This document shows positions 19,801 to 26,765 of a stretch of 64,000 bases of DNA, one piece after another. The translations under genes and the position numbers were made by a program. Source of the DNA: Chryseobacterium taklimakanense (GTDB lineage Bacteria; Bacteroidota; Bacteroidia; Flavobacteriales; Weeksellaceae); contig NZ_LT906465.1 in assembly GCF_900187185.1 (NCBI RefSeq), positions 1,364,001 to 1,428,000 of the forward strand, in the 5' to 3' direction. The notes under the pieces are model-generated. The model was not told the origin of the DNA. It searched no databases and worked only from the letters and a program-made list of their open reading frames with translations. How positions within the stretch are numbered: position 1 is the stretch's first letter; every line of letters starts with the position of its first letter.

Positions 19801-20203
19801 CAGAATTACGGAACGAGGTGGTGTTTTAGGCGCGATGGAAACAATGTATCAGCGGTCGAAAATCCAGGAAGAAAGTATGCACTATGAATGGCTGAAACAT
19901 ACCGGCGAGTACCCGATTATCGGCGTGAATACTTTCCTTGGAAAAGACGGTTCACCGACGGTGCTTCCGGGCGAAGTAATCCGCTCCACCGAAGAAGAAA
20001 AGCAGCTGCAGATTCACAATCTGGAGAATTTCCAAAAGGCTCACGCCGACAAATCCGCGGAAATGCTTGCCGAACTTCAAAAAGCCGCCATCAATCAGCA
20101 AAATCTATTCGAAGTGATGATGGAAGCCGGAAAACACTGTTCACTCGGTCAGATTACCAATGCGCTGTTTGAAGTGGGCGGCAAGTACAGGAGGAATATG
20201 TAG
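16823..20203 (+). CDS. icmF: Fused isobutyryl-CoA mutase (coenzyme B12-dependent, IcmF-type)
   Basis: 1126 residues from the ATG at 16823. Three modules in order: a B12-binding domain ([19 protein letters not shown], then IHLGHD, TSYQGGH and FGGGGGVI); a MeaB-like G-protein chaperone from about residue 195 (Walker [18 protein letters not shown], switch [24 protein letters not shown]); and a mutase TIM barrel ([20 protein letters not shown], then [13 protein letters not shown]). This order is diagnostic for IcmF rather than plain methylmalonyl-CoA mutase. It interconverts isobutyryl-CoA and n-butyryl-CoA; related forms use other branched acyl-CoAs. The fused GTPase guards cofactor loading. It stands alone with its own promoter and terminator. 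Confidence 0.93.
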   Translation: METSKYEPKNKVRIVTAASLFDGHDAAINIMRRVIQGTGCEVIHLGHDKSAEEVVNTAIQEDANAIALTSYQGGHNEYFKYIYDLLREKGAPQIKIFGGGGGVILPEEIKDLMEYGIDRIYSPDDGRELGLQGMIDDLVQKSDFATGAGVTVEDLDKISFEDSKSIAQVISAVENFSDEKEDLVKAIDDKAKDSKIPIIGITGTGGAGKSSLTDEIVRRFLRANPDKKIAIISVDPSKKKTGGALLGDRIRMNSINDSRVYMRSMATRENNVSVSPYIHSALNVLKLAKPDVIILETSGIGQSGSEITDIADVSMYVMTPEYGASTQLEKIDMLDYADLIALNKSDKRGALDALQAVKKQYQRNHQYFDQNLDEMPVFSTKASQFNDWGTTELYNSLIQKVNDTLREAQGDRAVKFNEYEEQNVSDDTTVIPPKRVRYLSEIVENNRAYDQTSEEQAKIAQKLYMLDGAKNFTANNSAAAEELEKLFIKTKKDLTDENTAFLHGWHQFKEEMKQETYSYFVRGKEIKVSTTSESLSGLKIPKIALPKFQDWGDLIRWKSQENVPGEFPYTAGIYPFKRTGEDPTRMFAGEGGPERTNRRFHYVSAEMPAKRLSTAFDSVTLYGQDPALPPDIYGKIGNAGVSIATLDDAKKLYSGFDLINALTSVSMTINGPAPMILAFFMNAAIDQNCEKYIEENNLWDKVEARLTAKFDDKGLKRPSYNGELPPSNNGLGLKLLGITGDEVLDAEVYNKIKAETIATVRGTVQADILKEDQAQNTCIFSTEFALRLMGDVQEYFIKEKVRNFYSVSISGYHIAEAGANPISQLAFTLANGFTYVEYYLSRGMDINAFAPNLSFFFSNGVDPEYAVIGRVARRIWAKAMKYKYGADERSQMLKYHIQTSGRSLHAQEIDFNDIRTTLQALYAIYDNCNSLHTNAYDEAITTPTEESVRRAMAIQLIINKELGLAKNENPLQGSFIIEELTDLVEEAVYAEFDRITERGGVLGAMETMYQRSKIQEESMHYEWLKHTGEYPIIGVNTFLGKDGSPTVLPGEVIRSTEEEKQLQIHNLENFQKAHADKSAEMLAELQKAAINQQNLFEVMMEAGKHCSLGQITNALFEVGGKYRRNM

Positions 20204-20213
20204 CAAGCTTGTA

Positions 20214-20234
20214 GAGCCGAGAGCCGAGAGGAAA
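20214..20234. repeat. Heptamer-period intergenic repeat
   Basis: GAGCCGA GAGCCGA GAGGAAA directly after the icmF stop and before its terminator. Three 7-base words, the last degenerate. Confidence 0.5.
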
Positions 20235-20257
20235 GAATAAAATGCAGCGAATAAGAC

Positions 20258-20290
20258 AGAATCTCCCAAGTGTCGGGGGATTTTGTTTTA
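20258..20290 (+). terminator. icmF terminator
   Basis: AATCTCCC pairs with GGGGGATT (one wobble) around AAGTGTC, followed by TTTGTTTTA. It lies about 55 bases after the icmF stop. Confidence 0.75.
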
Positions 20291-20339
20291 AGGGGAATCA
20301 TAAACTAGCCCTGATGTTCTATGTTAATCTGCAAATTTT

Positions 20340-21329
20340 TCAGGTTGAAATTTTTAATTTATTTTGAAAATCCTGTTGAAAAGGTGTTTTGTTTTTTACT
20401 ACGCTGAAGCATATTCGTAGAAGTTTGTTGCATACGGCAATCAGAGCCAGTTTTTTTGCCTTGCCCTTCTCAAGCAGCCGTAAGTAGAGCTCTTTACATT
20501 TTTGGTTGTGCTTTATCGCCGTCCAGGAACAGACATAGAGAATACTTCGGATATAAGTTTTTGAAGTTCGGCATTTTCCTGGTGAATAAGATTTCTTTCC
20601 CGATTGGTAAATTCTTGGAGCCAGACCAAAATACTTTACCAGAGATTTTGAAGAATGAAAATTTTTAAATCCTGAGGTGGCAGTCATTAATTGGAGTGAC
20701 GTCTTTTCGCCAATTCCCGATACAGACTGCAGCAGGTTTTTAGTTTCTGTAAATTCCTCATCCTGCAACTGCGGCAATCTGGCCTCAACTTCCTTGATTT
20801 CTTTCTCCAGTTGCTTTAAACGTTTTTCATAATGTTTCTCTGTTGAAGGATTAACAACGGAATGGAATCTTAAGGCTTTTAGCTTTACCGCGTAACGACG
20901 CTTTTCTTCTTCCAGATCATTAAGAAGCTTTATTTCCTGATCCAGATATTCAATATCCTGAGTTTTTGGAATATAAAATTCCGGACGGAACATCTCTCCG
21001 TAATTCCTGATCAGTTTTGCATCCTCCGCATCGGTTTTCGTGATGATGTTTTTCATCCTTGCAAAATGTTTCACAGACATACAGTTGATCAGACTGCTTT
21101 CAAATCCTTTTCCTATAGAGAGGTGAAGCAGGCGGCTGCTGTAGTTTCCGGTTGCCTCAATCACAAAACAATAATCGCTTGGAGAGATTTTAGACAGAAA
21201 CGACAAAATGCTGCGCTCATTATTTGGCAAATTCAAAACCTGTTCTCCTTTTTCATCGTCCAGGAAACTAAGCGTTAAAAATTTGGACCCAACGTCCACA
21301 CCAATTACTTTTTTCAATAAATTTGACAT
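20340..21329 (-). CDS. IS110-family recombinase (DEDD transposase)
   Basis: 329 residues from the ATG at 21329 (MSNLLKKVIGVDVGSKFLTL); a TTG one codon upstream is possible. The N-terminal RuvC-like domain has IGVDVGSK, CFVIEATGNYS and KTDAEDAKLIRN, giving the DEDD acidic set. A coiled-coil follows (EKRLKQLEKEIKEVEARLP), then the Tnp_20 domain with SVSGIGEKTSLQLMTA and LVKYFGLAPRIYQSGKKSYS, which should hold the catalytic serine. The enzyme integrates a circular DNA form at a site chosen by an RNA. Identical to the protein at 47808-48797. Confidence 0.95.
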   Translation of the reverse strand: MSNLLKKVIGVDVGSKFLTLSFLDDEKGEQVLNLPNNERSILSFLSKISPSDYCFVIEATGNYSSRLLHLSIGKGFESSLINCMSVKHFARMKNIITKTDAEDAKLIRNYGEMFRPEFYIPKTQDIEYLDQEIKLLNDLEEEKRRYAVKLKALRFHSVVNPSTEKHYEKRLKQLEKEIKEVEARLPQLQDEEFTETKNLLQSVSGIGEKTSLQLMTATSGFKNFHSSKSLVKYFGLAPRIYQSGKKSYSPGKCRTSKTYIRSILYVCSWTAIKHNQKCKELYLRLLEKGKAKKLALIAVCNKLLRICFSVVKNKTPFQQDFQNKLKIST

Positions 21330-21359
21330 CAATTCTTTTTTTTGGAAAGAACGTTTTCT

Positions 21360-21500
21360 TCTGATCCATCATGGTAAAAGTTCTTACCAACAATGTTCTA
21401 TCCGGATTTGGAAGAAAACAACAGCAGGGGGATAAAATCAGGGGCGATATCTTAAGTATCAACGCAGCGTCTGCCTTACTCCTGCTGTTTTTCTTTCTAG
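21360..21500 (-). ncRNA. Candidate IS110 bridge RNA (copy 1)
   Basis: It lies in the 5' noncoding end, read on the minus strand toward the recombinase. Module 1 is closed by a 9-bp stem (plus 21420-21428 with 21481-21489, CCTGCTGTT); its internal loop has CGUUG on the 5' side (plus 21460-21464), a GATA/TATC hairpin, and CCCUGAU on the 3' side (plus 21437-21443). Module 2 has UAGAACAU (plus 21393-21400), a small hairpin, then UUACCAU (plus 21371-21377). CGUUG equals the left target flank, CCCUGAU is complementary to the right target flank, UAGAACAU equals the element's right end, and UUACCAU is complementary to its left end. Order and polarity match the published IS110 bridge-RNA layout; expression is inferred. 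Confidence 0.75.
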
Positions 21501-21638
21501 TTAATATTATCAACTAATTTACTTCATTAATTATTCTAGTGCAAACTTACCATTGCAACGGAAATCCTTTTGCTTTTCTTCCATATAAGGAAAAGCAAAA
21601 GATTGCAGTGGAAAGCAGGTTCCCGGCTCCTAAAAAAA

Positions 21639-21965
21639 TTAATTCATATACGTTTTGCAGGCTTCGGCGCACTCACGACAGGCTTTGGCGCATTCCGCAC
21701 AATGATCCATGTGATGCGCGTGCTTTTCGCACTCGGTGGCGCATTCTTCGCAAATGCGTATGCACACCAATAGCAGATCTTTCATATTTGGGTAATTCAT
21801 TGACAGTACCTGGGTGACTGTAGAGCACATTTCAGCGCACACGCGGTCGGTACGGATGCAGTTTACCATCATTTTCACATCGTCTTCATCGAGACAGGCG
21901 TCAGCGCAGTAGTTACAGGCGTTGATGCACTTTCCAAGCGCGTGGATCAGATTTTCGTTTTTCAT
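21639..21965 (-). CDS. Cys-rich four-helix-bundle copper-binding protein (Csp/DUF326 type)
   Basis: 108 residues with 16 cysteines in helical spacing: CINACNYCADAC, CAEMC, CIRICEECATEC and CAECAKACRECAEAC. His-rich positions (HAHHMDH) lie near helix four. This is the pattern of copper-storage proteins, which hold many Cu(I) ions inside a four-helix bundle. No signal peptide or Tat motif is present, suggesting a cytosolic Csp3-like form. It starts 11 bases after the MBL-fold gene on the same strand, so the two are probably cotranscribed. Confidence 0.85.
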   Translation of the reverse strand: MKNENLIHALGKCINACNYCADACLDEDDVKMMVNCIRTDRVCAEMCSTVTQVLSMNYPNMKDLLLVCIRICEECATECEKHAHHMDHCAECAKACRECAEACKTYMN

Positions 21966-21976
21966 TTTAAAATATT

Positions 21977-22906
21977 TTATAGGTTGAGGTGTCTTAATGC
22001 TTCGCGAATGCCGTTTAGGAAATCAGAAAAGCGCTCGGGGGACGTTCTGTGCGCAAAACCAGGAATAAACTGGTTGGTTTTTAGGATTTCTTCCGTTGAA
22101 AGTCCGGCAAGCATTTTACCTTTAACAAAATCGTTCGCGGCTTCGAGGAACTGTTTCATCTCACGGAGGTTTTCTTTGGTCCCGACGGTGTTTTCAGGTT
22201 TATCGGCGTGTCCGAATATAAATAATGTGTCGTCGTCGAACTTTGCAATAGCACGGTCCAACGCTTTAATCCAACCGTAGGAATTTGCGCCGTCTTTGGT
22301 TCTGTAAACAGGTATCATATTGATGAACATCAGATCGCCCATATGAACGACATTGTCTTTTTCGAAGTAATATACCGCATCGCCGAAAGTATGTCCCGCT
22401 CCAAGACGAATTCCTGTCACTTTTTCGTTTCCTAGATCGAATTTATATTCGTTTTCAAATAAAATATTGGCGTAGAGTTGCTGGTCTAAATTTTTCTTTT
22501 CTTCGGCCGCTTTTCGCTGTAATTCAGGAACGCTGGTGTGTGCGACGACGTTTTTTGTTAAATTTTTGAAAGAAATATTTCCTGAAGTATGATCACCATG
22601 ATGATGCGTGTTCGCGAGATACAAAACCGGCTTGTTCTTCGAAGAAATTCCGTCCAAAACCGGTTGAATGGAGTCCGGAAACTGAGAATCCACGATCACA
22701 AAACCATCTTTTATTTCGAAAATTCCAACGGTTCCGCCTTTGTTGGTGTAACGCGAGATATTTCCTCTTACATTTTTTAAATCACCACCGGAAAGCGTCA
22801 TTGGTGGGAAAAGCATTCTTTGAGAAACGCAGGACATGAAATTAGGAGCAAGGGCGAGTCCGAAAGTTGCCATTCCCGTTTTGAAAAGAAAATCTTTGCG
22901 GTTCAT
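21977..22906 (-). CDS. MBL-fold metallo-hydrolase, exported
   Basis: 309 residues. The N-terminus MNRKDFLFKTGMATFGLAL and then NFMSC suggests a Tat-like or lipoprotein signal. The metal site HxHxDH is seen as NTHHHGDHTSG near residue 100, further ligands as GAGHTFGDAV near 170, and GHADKPENT near 235. It belongs to the metallo-beta-lactamase superfamily, hydrolase branch; the substrate is unknown. It shares a 78-base divergent region with the serine hydrolase gene at 22985 and precedes the Cys-rich protein in a likely operon. Confidence 0.85.
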   Translation of the reverse strand: MNRKDFLFKTGMATFGLALAPNFMSCVSQRMLFPPMTLSGGDLKNVRGNISRYTNKGGTVGIFEIKDGFVIVDSQFPDSIQPVLDGISSKNKPVLYLANTHHHGDHTSGNISFKNLTKNVVAHTSVPELQRKAAEEKKNLDQQLYANILFENEYKFDLGNEKVTGIRLGAGHTFGDAVYYFEKDNVVHMGDLMFINMIPVYRTKDGANSYGWIKALDRAIAKFDDDTLFIFGHADKPENTVGTKENLREMKQFLEAANDFVKGKMLAGLSTEEILKTNQFIPGFAHRTSPERFSDFLNGIREALRHLNL

Positions 22907-22984
22907 TTCAGAAAATTTTCATCTAATTTACAGAGAAAAACCTCGCTGCAGTTCTTACTTTTCATTATTTTTATCAAAACTTTA

Positions 22985-24103
22985 ATGATGCCGAAAAATT
23001 TTGAACTCTCCTTCCTTCTTATCTTATTATTCAATATTTCCTGTAAATCCGAAGCTGAAAAAATAAAAGAACGTAATGCTGTTGTGGATTCTACAGTAAC
23101 GGCTTTCCAAAAATTATATTATCAAAATCAACTGGATTCGGTTTTTACAAGCACACAATTTAACGGAACGATTTCGGTGGAACAGAATAGTGAAAAAATT
23201 TATGAAAAGGAAAATGGTTTTGAGAATTTTAAAACAAAATCTAAACTTGACAGCAATTCTGTTTTTGCAATCGCATCGGTGAGCAAGCAGTTTACCGCGG
23301 TTTTGATCCTCCTTCAGCAGGAAGCGGGAAAACTGAATGTGAACGATAAAGTTTCGAAATATTTAGCCGATTTTCAGAAACCAAATTTTGAAAAAGTGAC
23401 CATTCACCAACTGCTGAACCACACATCCGGACTGAATGATTTCGGGGAAAATCTGCAGTTTGAAAGCGGAAGCGATTACAGCTATTCCAACAAAGGGTAT
23501 AATTATCTGGGTGAAATTGTGGCGAAAGTTTCCGGAAAATCCTTCGATCAGAACGTAAAGGGACTTTTTCAGAAAGCCGGCATGAAGCATTCTTCCACCG
23601 CAGGATTGTTTCAGGGGACAGATTTGGCAGGTGCCAACATTGGCACGCTGGAGAATGCCCAAAAAGTAGAAAACATGCCCAAACGTTTGGCAGAAAAATC
23701 AATTGGGACGGCTGCCGGCGGAATTTTATCTACCATCAACGATCTGCACCGCTGGAATGCTGCACTGTACAGCGGAAAAATACTGGAACCTGAAAACTTA
23801 GCCGCCTTTAAGAAAAATTATGTGACTCGTGAACATTATGTTCTGGGCAATGTGGGCTACGGCTACGGCATCATGTCGAACATAGGGAAGCCTGAGGCGT
23901 ATTTCCACACCGGTTATGTGAAGGGCGCGCCGTCGCTTCTGATTTATTATCCGGGGACCAATACGTCAGTGGTTATTTTATCCAATTTTGCCAATGAAAG
24001 CAGAGGCAAAGAATCTATTTTTGTTCCGCACCGCCGGGTGAAAGATATTACGGATGCGGTGGAAAGTACGGTGGTGGAACTGCGAAAAGAAATGATAAGA
24101 TAA
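22985..24103 (+). CDS. Serine hydrolase, beta-lactamase/PBP4-like lipoprotein
   Basis: 372 residues from the ATG at 22985 (or 22988); the 55 codons before it overlap the divergent MBL gene and lack a signal. The signal peptide ends in LFNISC (lipobox). The class C / beta-lactamase family motifs are SxxK in ASVSKQF, YxN in YSYSNKGYNYLG, and HxG in YFHTGYVKG. LLNHTSGL is the usual block between the first two. Likely a periplasmic or surface-anchored peptidase or esterase; not necessarily an antibiotic-resistance enzyme. Confidence 0.88.
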   Translation: MMPKNFELSFLLILLFNISCKSEAEKIKERNAVVDSTVTAFQKLYYQNQLDSVFTSTQFNGTISVEQNSEKIYEKENGFENFKTKSKLDSNSVFAIASVSKQFTAVLILLQQEAGKLNVNDKVSKYLADFQKPNFEKVTIHQLLNHTSGLNDFGENLQFESGSDYSYSNKGYNYLGEIVAKVSGKSFDQNVKGLFQKAGMKHSSTAGLFQGTDLAGANIGTLENAQKVENMPKRLAEKSIGTAAGGILSTINDLHRWNAALYSGKILEPENLAAFKKNYVTREHYVLGNVGYGYGIMSNIGKPEAYFHTGYVKGAPSLLIYYPGTNTSVVILSNFANESRGKESIFVPHRRVKDITDAVESTVVELRKEMIR

Positions 24104-24108
24104 TAAGT

Positions 24109-24142
24109 GATGCAAGTGGTGCAGGTTGCAATGGGTGCAATT
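24109..24142. repeat. Irregular short-word repeat
   Basis: TGCAAGTGG TGCAGGT TGCAATGGG TGCAATT lies between the convergent 3' ends of the serine hydrolase and the membrane protein gene. The spacing is 7-9 bases, less regular than the heptamer repeats elsewhere. Confidence 0.4.
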
Positions 24143-24143
24143 C

Positions 24144-24857
24144 TTAGTTCGACGGTTTAAGGTATTGTAAAAAAGGCTTTACTTTTTGGATTTTCTGTAA
24201 ATAAATTTTTTGAGAAAAAATCGCCAGGAAACTTGCAAAAATTAAAATAAACACAAAAATAAAACCCAGAATTAAATTTTTTGAATCAGGCGCTACAAAG
24301 AACATTGGGAACTGTTCCGCAACGATGAAACCTTCCGCAAAGAACCTAAGGTAGAAATAAGCACCACCAAAGAAAAGTATGGTATATTCCTGTACAGAAA
24401 CCAAAATATAATTATTGTACTTTCTAAATAAATTGAAATTTTTTCGGTGTACTAAGTAATTTACTATTGGGATAAAAATCATTGGGAAAACCAGGATCAC
24501 AAAAATAAACTTAAAATAAGTAAAGGCTATTATTTGTGATAAGACAAAAAGTAGGAAAATAATCGGTAATGTATAGCAAACACTCTTTTTTGTGAGGCTC
24601 CAAAAATTATTTCGGTTAATGTTCCTTAAAAGTTTGCTCCTGTCCTGCAAATCCAGTTCACCGTTCCAATAAGGTTTCAGTTCATTTTGCCAGGAGTTCT
24701 TCGTCTTTGTTAAAGCATCATCGAAAGACAAATTTTCTTCCTTTTGCAAATCATTAATCTGCGACACAAAATGATCCTGAACTTCTAACAGAATATCAAT
24801 GGGAAGTTTTTTTTCTAAGAGATAGTTGCGGATTTGGGTGAGTTGAAGTTCGGTCAT
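24144..24857 (-). CDS. Membrane protein of a PadR-linked pair (second)
   Basis: 237 residues. The cytosolic N-terminal ~80 residues (LTQIRNYLLEKKLPIDILLE, VQDHFVSQI) resemble the N-terminus of the next upstream protein and the HAAS-like helical domains found beside PadR regulators. Five or so hydrophobic segments follow (LPIIFLLFVLSQIIAF, FIFVILVFPMIFIPIV, ILFFGGAYFYLRF, LILGFIFVFILIFASFL). No enzyme motif is seen. It follows the PadR gene and its paralogue in one likely operon. Function is unknown. Confidence 0.7.
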   Translation of the reverse strand: MTELQLTQIRNYLLEKKLPIDILLEVQDHFVSQINDLQKEENLSFDDALTKTKNSWQNELKPYWNGELDLQDRSKLLRNINRNNFWSLTKKSVCYTLPIIFLLFVLSQIIAFTYFKFIFVILVFPMIFIPIVNYLVHRKNFNLFRKYNNYILVSVQEYTILFFGGAYFYLRFFAEGFIVAEQFPMFFVAPDSKNLILGFIFVFILIFASFLAIFSQKIYLQKIQKVKPFLQYLKPSN

Positions 24858-24900
24858 CGGCAGCTAATAAATTACATTCAGTAATAAAAGAAAGAATTCT

Positions 24901-25620
24901 CTAAAGTTTCAAATTTGTTTTTTGTTGTAAGACTTTAATAGTTTTTCTGTATTCCAAATAATACAGAAAGCCGTTGATGGCTAAAAGAAAATATCCAAAA
25001 AGCATTAAAAAAGCAAAAAAACCTTCAAATGAAATATTAAAAGAAAGCATTTCAGAAAACCCTACATAAAGTCTTTCGAACCAGTTTTCATAACTTGTTA
25101 GAAGAAAAGCCAGAATTACAAAAATTGAAGTTGTCATCATCCCAACACCTTTTTGTAAGTAACTGATTCTTTTTTGATTGTAAAAATTATAAGTGGATTT
25201 TATTGTTTTAAAATCAAAAAATGTGATCGCGATTCCTGCTAATAGCGCTGAACAGTTAAGTAAAAGTATAAAATATTCTGCCCAAGTTTTATTAACAAAA
25301 AGCAAAGCGATGGATACTGCAAATGGAATTACAAAATACTTCAGTGATCGTAAGAATAAATTTTTCTGCGTTTGGTTAATGGTTTGGCGATGTATTTTCG
25401 TTCTTTTTTCACCTGCCCAGAAAACAGATTTCATTTCAAGTTCACTACTCCATTCTGCAAATGTTTGATCAAATGCACTATCAAAATTTTTATTGCCGAA
25501 ATGCATTTTATAATCAATCTGTTCAGACATATGGTCTTCAATTTCCACAAACAGATCAAGAGGCAAATTCCGGCCCTTTAATCTGTTAATCAGTCTTTGT
25601 CTTTGTTCCCATGTCATCAT
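24901..25620 (-). CDS. Membrane protein of a PadR-linked pair (first)
   Basis: 239 residues. The N-terminal domain (EQRQRLINRLKGRNLPLDL, then VEIEDHMSEQI) shares the pattern L-P-x-D-x-x-x-E-x-x-D-H with the protein at 24144. Hydrophobic segments: YFVIPFAVSIALLFV, YFILLLNCSALLAGIAI, MTTSIFVILAFLLTS and FFAFLMLFGYFLLAIN. Its ATG overlaps the stop codon of the PadR gene, indicating translational coupling. By analogy with PadR/HAAS pairs it may feed a membrane signal to the regulator; this is inference. Confidence 0.7.
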   Translation of the reverse strand: MMTWEQRQRLINRLKGRNLPLDLFVEIEDHMSEQIDYKMHFGNKNFDSAFDQTFAEWSSELEMKSVFWAGEKRTKIHRQTINQTQKNLFLRSLKYFVIPFAVSIALLFVNKTWAEYFILLLNCSALLAGIAITFFDFKTIKSTYNFYNQKRISYLQKGVGMMTTSIFVILAFLLTSYENWFERLYVGFSEMLSFNISFEGFFAFLMLFGYFLLAINGFLYYLEYRKTIKVLQQKTNLKL

Positions 25621-25940
25621 ATATTGAAAATGGAATTAAGGTTTAAAATATAACTTTTCATTTCCGCCTCTTTCGTTTTCTGCTGCTTTTTTCCCTTTTC
25701 AGTGAGCAGATAGTACTTTCTGTCGCGCCCGTTAACGTTTTGAATTTCGGAGAAAATAATTCCGTCGGATTCCAGCTTGTGCAGAATCGGATACAACGCT
25801 CCTTCCGTCATTTCCAGTTCACCTTTTGTGAGTTCTTTGGCGCGCTGCGTGAGCTGGTAGCCGTACATCTTAACTTCCGAAGCGAGCAGTTTCAGAATAA
25901 TATTTTGAAGTGTGCCTTTGTAAAGCGCATTTTTTTTCAT
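25617..25940 (-). CDS. PadR-family transcriptional regulator
   Basis: 107 residues, the short PadR form. The winged helix contains ILKLLASEVKMYGYQLTQRA, MTEGALYPILHKLESDGII and a wing with GRDRKYYLLTEKGKKQQ. The C-terminal dimerisation helix is short. It represses its own operon in most characterised cases. A palindrome next to its promoter (25969-25989) is a good operator candidate. It is the first gene of the three-gene unit reaching 24144. Confidence 0.9.
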   Translation of the reverse strand: MKKNALYKGTLQNIILKLLASEVKMYGYQLTQRAKELTKGELEMTEGALYPILHKLESDGIIFSEIQNVNGRDRKYYLLTEKGKKQQKTKEAEMKSYILNLNSIFNI

Positions 25941-25961
25941 ACCTAAATTACTTATGCATTA

Positions 25962-25989
25962 CAAATGTATACATAATTTTCTTATGTAT
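25962..25989 (-). promoter_or_regulatory. padR promoter TACATTTG with adjacent palindromic operator
   Basis: On the minus strand TACATTTG (25969-25962) is the -7 box. Immediately upstream is the palindrome ATACATAA-TTTTC-TTATGTAT (25969-25989), of the type bound by PadR dimers. A further half-site ATGCAT lies downstream. Binding would block initiation, giving autorepression. Confidence 0.6.
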
Positions 25990-26039
25990 TCAATATTTAA
26001 GAAAAAAAAATTTAGTGACAGATTTCGAAACACAACAGT

Positions 26040-26047
26040 TATTTTTG
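26040..26047 (+). promoter_or_regulatory. ruvC -7 promoter TATTTTTG
   Basis: An exact TAnnTTTG match ending 5 bases before the ruvC ATG. Initiation would fall within about 2 bases of the start codon, so the message may be leaderless. Confidence 0.5.
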
Positions 26048-26052
26048 CACTA

Positions 26053-26610
26053 ATGGAAACCGAAAAAATCATCCTTGGAATTGACCCCGGCACAACTGTA
26101 ATGGGTTACGGACTTATTTCTATTAAAAAAGGAAAGATGGAATTGGTTTCCATCCACGAACTAATTCTTAAAAAATATCCCAATCACGAGACCAAACTCA
26201 AATATATTTTTGATAAGACTTTAGCTCTGATTGATGAGTTTCATCCCGATGAAGTCGCCCTGGAAGCTCCATTCTACGGGAAAAATGTACAAAGTATGTT
26301 GAAACTGGGGCGTGCGCAGGGTGTGGCCATGGCTGCATCACTTCACCGAAACATTCCAATTACCGAATATTCACCGAAAAAAGTAAAAATGGCCATCACC
26401 GGAAACGGAAATGCCAGCAAAGAACAGGTCGCCGGAATGCTGCAGAATCTTCTTAACTTAAGGGAGTTTCCCACGAAATATTTAGATGCGTCCGATGGTT
26501 TGGCGGTGGCGGTGTGCCATTATTTTAATTCCGGAAATGCGGTTTCGGAAAAATCTTATTCCGGGTGGGAAAGCTTTTTGAAACAAAATCCGGACCGGTT
26601 AAAAAAATAA
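26053..26610 (+). CDS. ruvC: Holliday junction endodeoxyribonuclease RuvC
   Basis: 185 residues from the ATG at 26053 (METEKIILGIDPGT); the longer frame from 25954 runs through the padR promoter. RuvC resolves Holliday junctions with RuvAB. Acidic catalytic residues are in GIDPGTTVMGYGL, VALEAPFYGKNVQS and YLDASDGLAVAVCHY. The DNA-binding block EYSPKKVKMAITGNG is intact. Confidence 0.96.
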   Translation: METEKIILGIDPGTTVMGYGLISIKKGKMELVSIHELILKKYPNHETKLKYIFDKTLALIDEFHPDEVALEAPFYGKNVQSMLKLGRAQGVAMAASLHRNIPITEYSPKKVKMAITGNGNASKEQVAGMLQNLLNLREFPTKYLDASDGLAVAVCHYFNSGNAVSEKSYSGWESFLKQNPDRLKK

Positions 26611-26765
26611 TAACACTTTGATTTACAGATTAAAAAATTGTAAAGTAATTACAACCATTTTACTTGGTAAAACCTAATACTATCTGTAACATTGTTGCGT
26701 TTATTAAGACGAATAGTAGACAGAAAACAGAGTAAAGAAGAACACTCAAAAAAAACTGCGAAAAG

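Larger units (their letters stand above)
20314..21553 (-). mobile_element. IS110-family insertion sequence, copy 1 (about 1.24 kb)
   Basis: The block 20313-21553 recurs at 47781-49021 in the same orientation with no difference noticed. It has no terminal inverted repeats, contains one transposase gene with a short downstream end (26 bases) and a long 5' noncoding end (about 220 bases), as in the IS110 group. The exact ends are uncertain by a base or two because the core dinucleotide (AT, or overlapping TG) is present on both sides. Confidence 0.88.
20306..21620 (+). repeat. Dispersed hairpin element interrupted by IS110 copy 1
   Basis: The left part TAGCCCTGAT (20306-20315) and the right part TGCAACGGAAATCC (21554 onward) join, once the IS is removed, into TAGCCCTGAT-TGCAACGG. 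This aligns base for base in spacing with TAGCCCCGAT-GGAAGCGG of the intact element at 41924-41999. The right part continues with a 12-bp stem CTTTTGCTTTTC / GAAAAGCAAAAG (21567-21578 and 21590-21601) and ends GCAGTGGAAAGCAGG, corresponding to CAGCGAACAGCGGGG of the intact copy. Confidence 0.65.

Noticed and set aside
21539-21817. 92-codon plus-strand frame
   Set aside because: Antisense to the Cys-rich four-helix protein and crossing the IS boundary.
22820-22984. Longer N-terminus for the serine hydrolase
   Set aside because: It overlaps the divergent MBL gene, and the lipoprotein signal begins at 22985.
22985-24103. Antibiotic-resistance beta-lactamase
   Set aside because: The motifs are those of the broad serine hydrolase/PBP4-like family with a lipobox; there is no specific support for drug hydrolysis.
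25954-26052. Longer N-terminus for ruvC
   Set aside because: It would be encoded by the padR promoter and operator, and RuvC homologues begin at METEKIILGIDPGT.
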